A DNA stretch of 8,937 nucleotides from Ruminococcaceae bacterium UBA6842 (GTDB lineage: Bacteria > Bacillota > Clostridia > Oscillospirales > Acutalibacteraceae): NCBI GenBank assembly GCA_002451855.1, contig DKDS01000027.1:33946-42882 (forward strand), in the 5' to 3' direction. The notes below the pieces were generated by a model that ran no database searches, had not been told where the DNA came from, and saw only the letters and a list, made by a program, of their open reading frames with translations. The position numbers and the translations under genes were made by a program. Below, one piece after another: positions 6,683-8,937 of this stretch (the first letter of the stretch is position 1; each line of letters opens with the position of its first letter).

Positions 6683-7393
6683 TTATTCACCTATCCTTTT
6701 AACATGGGGGCAGTTTATTTCCTCGCGGAAACCGCTGTATGCCCAGTGTACGGCATTTTTAATTATGCGTATTATCTGTGGGTTATGATATGTCGGGTAG
6801 CTTTCGTGTCCCGGCTGAAAATAAAATATTTTTCCGTAACCCCGTCTGTAACAGCAGCCGGCTCTCAACACCTCTCCGCCCTCAAAACTGCCTATGAAAA
6901 TCAGTTTATCCGGCTCGGGTATGCTGAACGGCTCAGCATAGGTCTCCTCATGCTCAAGCCTTACAAATCTGTCCACACCCTCCGCTATCGGGTGGGAGGG
7001 ATCGACCGCCCACAGGTATTCACGGTCGCCGTCCTCACGCCAAGAAAGAGAGCAGGGCGTACCCATAAGAAGCTTAAAAGGTTTTGAATGGTGCGCAGAG
7101 TGAAGAAAGACAGCGCCCATGCCCGAAAGCACGGCGTTTTGGACACGGTGCGCCACCTCGTCCGGCACCTTGTCGTGATGCATATGTCCCCACCAGATAA
7201 GCACATCTGTGTTTTCAAGCACCTCGTCGGTAAGACCGCATTCGGGGTCGTCAAGCGTTACGGTCTTAACCGTTATTTCGCCGTCGCTCAAATTTTCCTT
7301 AAGTGCTTTGTGAATACCGTCGGGGTAAATGCTTTTAACCTTTTCGTCTGTCTTCTCGTGGACAAATTCATTGAATACAGTGACCCGTATCAT
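6683..7393 (-). CDS. ThuA-like protein (trehalose utilisation / class I glutamine amidotransferase-like fold)
   Basis: This 236-residue protein fits the ThuA-like family in length and motif order. WWGHMHHD is at 67-74, GAVFLHSAHHSKPF at 93-106, SHPIAEGV at 133-140, HEETY at 148-152 and YGKIFYFQPGHESYPTY at 186-202. The position of the usual glutamine amidotransferase nucleophile is occupied by the His98-Ser-Ala segment, so ordinary Cys-based amidotransfer is not expected. In rhizobia ThuA works with ThuB, a Gfo/Idh/MocA dehydrogenase, in trehalose breakdown through 3-ketotrehalose; its own chemistry is poorly defined. Here it is the first gene of an operon with three such dehydrogenases. The ATG has AAAGGCGG (rc of 7401-7408) seven bases upstream. 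The family is confident. Trehalose as substrate is not implied. Confidence 0.9.
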   Translation of the reverse strand: MIRVTVFNEFVHEKTDEKVKSIYPDGIHKALKENLSDGEITVKTVTLDDPECGLTDEVLENTDVLIWWGHMHHDKVPDEVAHRVQNAVLSGMGAVFLHSAHHSKPFKLLMGTPCSLSWREDGDREYLWAVDPSHPIAEGVDRFVRLEHEETYAEPFSIPEPDKLIFIGSFEGGEVLRAGCCYRRGYGKIFYFQPGHESYPTYHNPQIIRIIKNAVHWAYSGFREEINCPHVKRIGE

Positions 7394-7462
7394 AGTATTG
7401 CCGCCTTTCGGTTTTGTTCTGTCCTAATTTTACAAATTGCGGTTGGTGAAAGCAAGTAAAAT

Positions 7463-7516
7463 GTATTATATTTTATAGACAAATGTTGCTGTGGTATTTT
7501 GCCGTGTATTATATTT
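7463..7516 (-). promoter_or_regulatory. Tandem -10-like elements upstream of the thuA-like operon
   Basis: The 11-base sequence GTATTATATTT occurs twice (7463-7473 and 7506-7516), 43 bases apart. Each copy reads AAATATAATAC on the minus strand, giving a perfect TATAAT at rc 7465-7470 and rc 7508-7513. The first lies about 70 bases before the operon start codon. No good -35 is found at 16-18 bases for either, which would fit promoters needing an activator such as AraC. This reading is inferred. Confidence 0.35.
7486..7515 (+). promoter_or_regulatory. Weak candidate promoter for the TauE/SafE pair
   Basis: TTGCTG (7486-7491) and TATATT (7510-7515) are separated by 18 bases. Transcription would start near 7522, about 30 bases before the first start codon. 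The -10 overlaps the direct repeat read on the other strand, and a 5-bp inverted repeat (TGCCG 7500-7504, CGGCA 7520-7524) brackets it. Confidence 0.3.
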
Positions 7517-7553
7517 AATCGGCAGGAAAGAATAATACAACAGGTGATGAGGT

Positions 7554-7919
7554 TTGAAAATAAATAAAAAGGGTGTTATGACCGCGGTTTCGGGTGTTTT
7601 GATAGGCGCAGTGAACGGTCTTTTCGGCGCGGGCGGCGGTATGCTCGCAGTGCCGTGCCTAACTTACGTTTGGGGACTCGACGAAAAGAGCGCGCACGCA
7701 ACCGCAATCGCCGTGATACTGCCGCTGTGCCTCGTAAGTTCAATCGTGTACGCACTCAAAGGAAACTACGAGCCGAGCGTGATTCTGCCCACCGTGATAG
7801 GCGTTACGATAGGCGGAATCGCAGGCGCGCTTTTGCTCAAAAAGATGTCAGCAAAAGCCGTGTCGTTTCTCTTTTACTCGCTTATGACTTTTGCGGGATT
7901 CAAAATGATTTTTGACTGA
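7554..7919 (+). CDS. Half-length TauE/SafE-family membrane permease, first subunit
   Basis: This encodes 121 hydrophobic residues with about four membrane segments (roughly 9-29, 48-66, 74-95 and 103-120). The family hallmark is NGLFGAGGGMLAVP (21-34), followed by SAHATAIAVILP (46-57). TauE/SafE (DUF81) proteins are usually about 250 residues built of two such halves, and include sulfite/sulfoacetate exporters and other anion permeases. This is one half only, and the next gene encodes another, so the two probably form a heteromeric permease. The start is TTG at 7554 with AGGTGATGAGG just upstream; the ATG at 7547 reads into a stop after six codons. Leucine codons here (CTC 6 of 15) differ from the thuA-like gene next door (CTC 0 of 15). 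The transported substrate is unknown. Confidence 0.88.
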   Translation: MKINKKGVMTAVSGVLIGAVNGLFGAGGGMLAVPCLTYVWGLDEKSAHATAIAVILPLCLVSSIVYALKGNYEPSVILPTVIGVTIGGIAGALLLKKMSAKAVSFLFYSLMTFAGFKMIFD

Positions 7920-7926
7920 AAAAGCG

Positions 7927-7940
7927 TTTTATCGATAAAA
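7927..7940. repeat. Perfect 14-bp palindrome between the two TauE/SafE genes
   Basis: TTTTATCGATAAAA is identical to its reverse complement and sits eight bases after the first stop, in a 64-base gap. It has no loop and no GC clamp, so it would be a weak RNA hairpin. A protein-binding or methylation site (ATCGAT centre) is an alternative. Confidence 0.45.
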
Positions 7941-7983
7941 TTCAAGCGATAAAGTGTCGATTTTGTATTGATATGAGGTGAAT

Positions 7984-8361
7984 ATGCAGTTTATATATTT
8001 CATTTTGGCAGGGGTGTTGGGGGGTATACTCGCAGGTATGGGAATGGGTGGCGGAACGCTCACTTTGCCAATACTCGTGCTCGTTATGAACGTTGCGCAA
8101 CTCACCGCGCAATTCGCGAATCTAATCGCCTTTTTGCCGTCGGGAACCGCCGCGCTTTTCGTCCACGTCAAGAACGGTTTGGTGCGCAAAGAGAACTTGA
8201 TTTATATGCTCGTTCCGTCGATAGTTGCCTGCGTAGGTTGCTCGTTTTTCGCAACGGAAGCGAACGGCGATTTGCTCAAAAAACTTTTCGGCGGATTTCT
8301 GGTGCTAGTGGCTGTGGTGTCTTTCGTTTCTAAAATTGCGAAAGAGTTTAAAAAATCATAA
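7984..8361 (+). CDS. Half-length TauE/SafE-family membrane permease, second subunit
   Basis: This is a 125-residue membrane protein with about four hydrophobic segments (roughly 3-20, 26-52, 72-90 and 100-117) and a Lys-rich C-terminus. AGMGMGGGTLTLPIL (17-31) is the family Gly-rich motif, and QFANLIAFLPSG (43-54) aligns in character with the matching stretch of the first subunit. A GTG at 7978 would add two residues. It lies inside the Shine-Dalgarno TGAGGTG, so ATG at 7984 is the better start. Together with the preceding 121-residue protein it amounts to one full-length permease (246 residues). It has its own ribosome binding site and start and is separated by 64 bases, so this is not a simple frameshift. 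Probably co-transcribed with its partner. The substrate is unknown. Confidence 0.88.
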   Translation: MQFIYFILAGVLGGILAGMGMGGGTLTLPILVLVMNVAQLTAQFANLIAFLPSGTAALFVHVKNGLVRKENLIYMLVPSIVACVGCSFFATEANGDLLKKLFGGFLVLVAVVSFVSKIAKEFKKS

Positions 8362-8363
8362 CA

Positions 8364-8465
8364 ACCCCGTTTTTGATTTTTTTCGCACATAGGTTTAGTC
8401 GCTCAAAAATCTCTCGCAACACGCAAAATAGTAAGGAATTTCCTGAAAAAAATCAAAAATGGGGT
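8364..8465. repeat. 102-bp element with 21-bp terminal inverted repeats
   Basis: The arms at 8364-8384 and 8445-8465 are reverse complements at 20 of 21 positions. The single difference would be a G-U pair in RNA. They begin ACCCC, continue with T-rich blocks split by a GA, and enclose 60 bases. Within the loop, AGGAA (8434-8438) and TTCCT (8440-8444) form a further small inverted repeat abutting the right arm. It starts two bases after the last TauE stop and ends one base before the -35 of rnfC. There is no T-run after the right arm, so it is not a standard terminator. It may be a miniature inverted-repeat element or a large transcript hairpin. No target duplication is evident. Confidence 0.6.
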
Positions 8466-8466
8466 A

Positions 8467-8495
8467 TTTACATTGTATGTTTTCTAATGTATAAT
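8467..8495 (+). promoter_or_regulatory. Promoter for rnfC / Rnf operon
   Basis: TTTACA (8467-8472; one mismatch from TTGACA) and TATAAT (8490-8495; perfect) are exactly 17 bases apart. Transcription would start near 8502, giving a leader of about 28 bases with AAGGA (8516-8520) nine bases before the ATG. This is the best sigma-A-type promoter in the window. Confidence 0.75.
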
Positions 8496-8529
8496 TATGT
8501 CAATCTTAATTTATTAAGGACTTTTGTTT

Positions 8530-8937
8530 ATGACAATTCCGCTTAGAACTTTTCGCCGAGGCATTCATCCGCCTGCGAATAAGTTTACAAAAGACGCACC
8601 TCTCGAGCAGTTTCCGACGCCCGAGAGGGTCTTCATATCTTTGTCGCAGCATATAGGCGCGCCGGCAAAGCCTGTCGTTGCGGTCGGCGACCACGTCGAC
8701 GAAGGACAGTTGATAGGCGAGGCGAACGGCTTTGTTTCGGCAAACGTTTTTTCCTCCGTTTCGGGCATCGTCAAAAGCATTTGTACGCTTCCTACGGCAA
8801 ACGGCGGCGAGGCACAACACGTGGAAATCGAAAACGATTATCTCTACACCAAGCGCACGCTTCCGCCCATTAAAAATCCGACCAAAGACGACATTATCAA
8901 GCGCGTAAAAGACGCGGGTATCGTCGGTATGGGCGGC
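8530..8937 (+). CDS. rnfC: Ion-translocating oxidoreductase (Rnf) complex subunit RnfC, N-terminal part
   Basis: An open frame of 136 codons runs off the window end. It shows the RnfC N-terminal domain: GIHPPANK (11-18), VFISLSQHIGAP (34-45) and VVAVGDHVDEGQLIG (49-63), then NVFSSVSGIV (72-81), the biotinyl/lipoyl-like barrel-sandwich region. It ends in AGIVGMGG (129-136), where the NADH/FMN-binding domain begins. RnfC is the NADH-facing subunit of the membrane Rnf complex, which couples ferredoxin:NAD+ electron transfer to Na+ or H+ movement. In Clostridia rnfC is usually first in rnfCDGEAB, so an operon probably follows. The ATG has AAGGA nine bases upstream and a strong promoter. The usual FxGGIHP reads FRRGIHP here, and the usual His of the vHSsvSG stretch is Phe; both look like ordinary variation. 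The 4Fe-4S motifs lie beyond the window. Confidence 0.92.
   Translation, partial: MTIPLRTFRRGIHPPANKFTKDAPLEQFPTPERVFISLSQHIGAPAKPVVAVGDHVDEGQLIGEANGFVSANVFSSVSGIVKSICTLPTANGGEAQHVEIENDYLYTKRTLPPIKNPTKDDIIKRVKDAGIVGMGG

Noticed and set aside
7088..7459. Plus-strand 123-codon frame opposite the thuA-like gene
   Set aside because: Shadow of a gene with clear ThuA motifs; it would also run through the operon's upstream region.
7547..7567. Six-codon leader peptide from the ATG at 7547
   Set aside because: It overlaps the TauE Shine-Dalgarno and start, and its sequence shows no regulatory codon run; a chance ATG is simpler.
7655..7915. Arg-rich 86-codon frame inside the first TauE gene
   Set aside because: The low-complexity Arg/Asn composition is what an out-of-frame reading of this gene gives; the TauE frame has the family motif and a Shine-Dalgarno.
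7554..8361. Idea that the two TauE genes are one gene broken by a frameshift
   Set aside because: The halves are separated by 64 non-coding bases, and the second has its own Shine-Dalgarno, ATG and complete Gly-rich motif, so two genuine small genes fit better.
8364..8465. Inverted repeat as an ordinary intrinsic terminator
   Set aside because: No T-run follows either arm on either strand, and the 60-base loop is too long for a typical terminator.
8506..8820. Minus-strand frames of 104 and 71 codons
   Set aside because: Antisense to rnfC, whose plus-strand frame is unmistakable and preceded by a good promoter.
1..8937. tRNA, rRNA, CRISPR arrays, insertion sequences or riboswitches
   Set aside because: Reading both strands found no cloverleaf, no regularly spaced repeats, no transposase and no known riboswitch core; gaps without genes are all under 200 bases.

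Overview
The window looks like part of a Firmicutes (Clostridia-type) chromosome, possibly of the Oscillospirales/Christensenellales kind. Support comes from the purine-rich Shine-Dalgarno sequences, use of TTG and GTG starts, a short lipoprotein after nnrD, a stand-alone clostridial-type FeoA, and an Rnf operon beginning with rnfC. The taxon is an inference, because no rRNA or marker gene is present.

Layout. Positions 1-99 are the last codons of the NAD(P)H-hydrate dehydratase gene (nnrD), followed at 114-623 by a small lipoprotein gene. A minus-strand feoA (631-852) converges on the lipoprotein gene. An AraC-type regulator gene (945-1739) reads away from feoA. From 7393 down to 1723 on the minus strand lies a tight six-gene operon: a ThuA-like protein, two Gfo/Idh/MocA oxidoreductases, a sugar phosphate isomerase/epimerase-like (SPIE) TIM barrel, a third Gfo/Idh/MocA oxidoreductase and a second SPIE barrel. 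Its last gene overlaps the end of araC by 17 bases. Divergent from the operon, at 7554-8361 on the plus strand, are two half-length TauE/SafE membrane proteins. The window closes with a 102-bp inverted-repeat element, a good promoter, and the first 136 codons of rnfC.

Working together. The operon holds three sugar dehydrogenase-like enzymes, two metal-dependent isomerase/lyase-like barrels and a ThuA homologue. It has no glycoside hydrolase, kinase or transporter. This resembles oxidative handling of sugars or glycosides (oxidise a hydroxyl, rearrange or eliminate, reduce again), as in 3-keto-glycoside pathways, and is the best candidate here for an undescribed catabolic system. The convergent AraC protein is the probable local regulator.

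Structure outside the genes. Terminator-like hairpins lie inside the opposing genes at both convergent junctions (araC/SPIE and lipoprotein/feoA). Leucine codon preference changes sharply between the operon and the TauE pair, suggesting different ancestry or an assembly join near 7394-7553.
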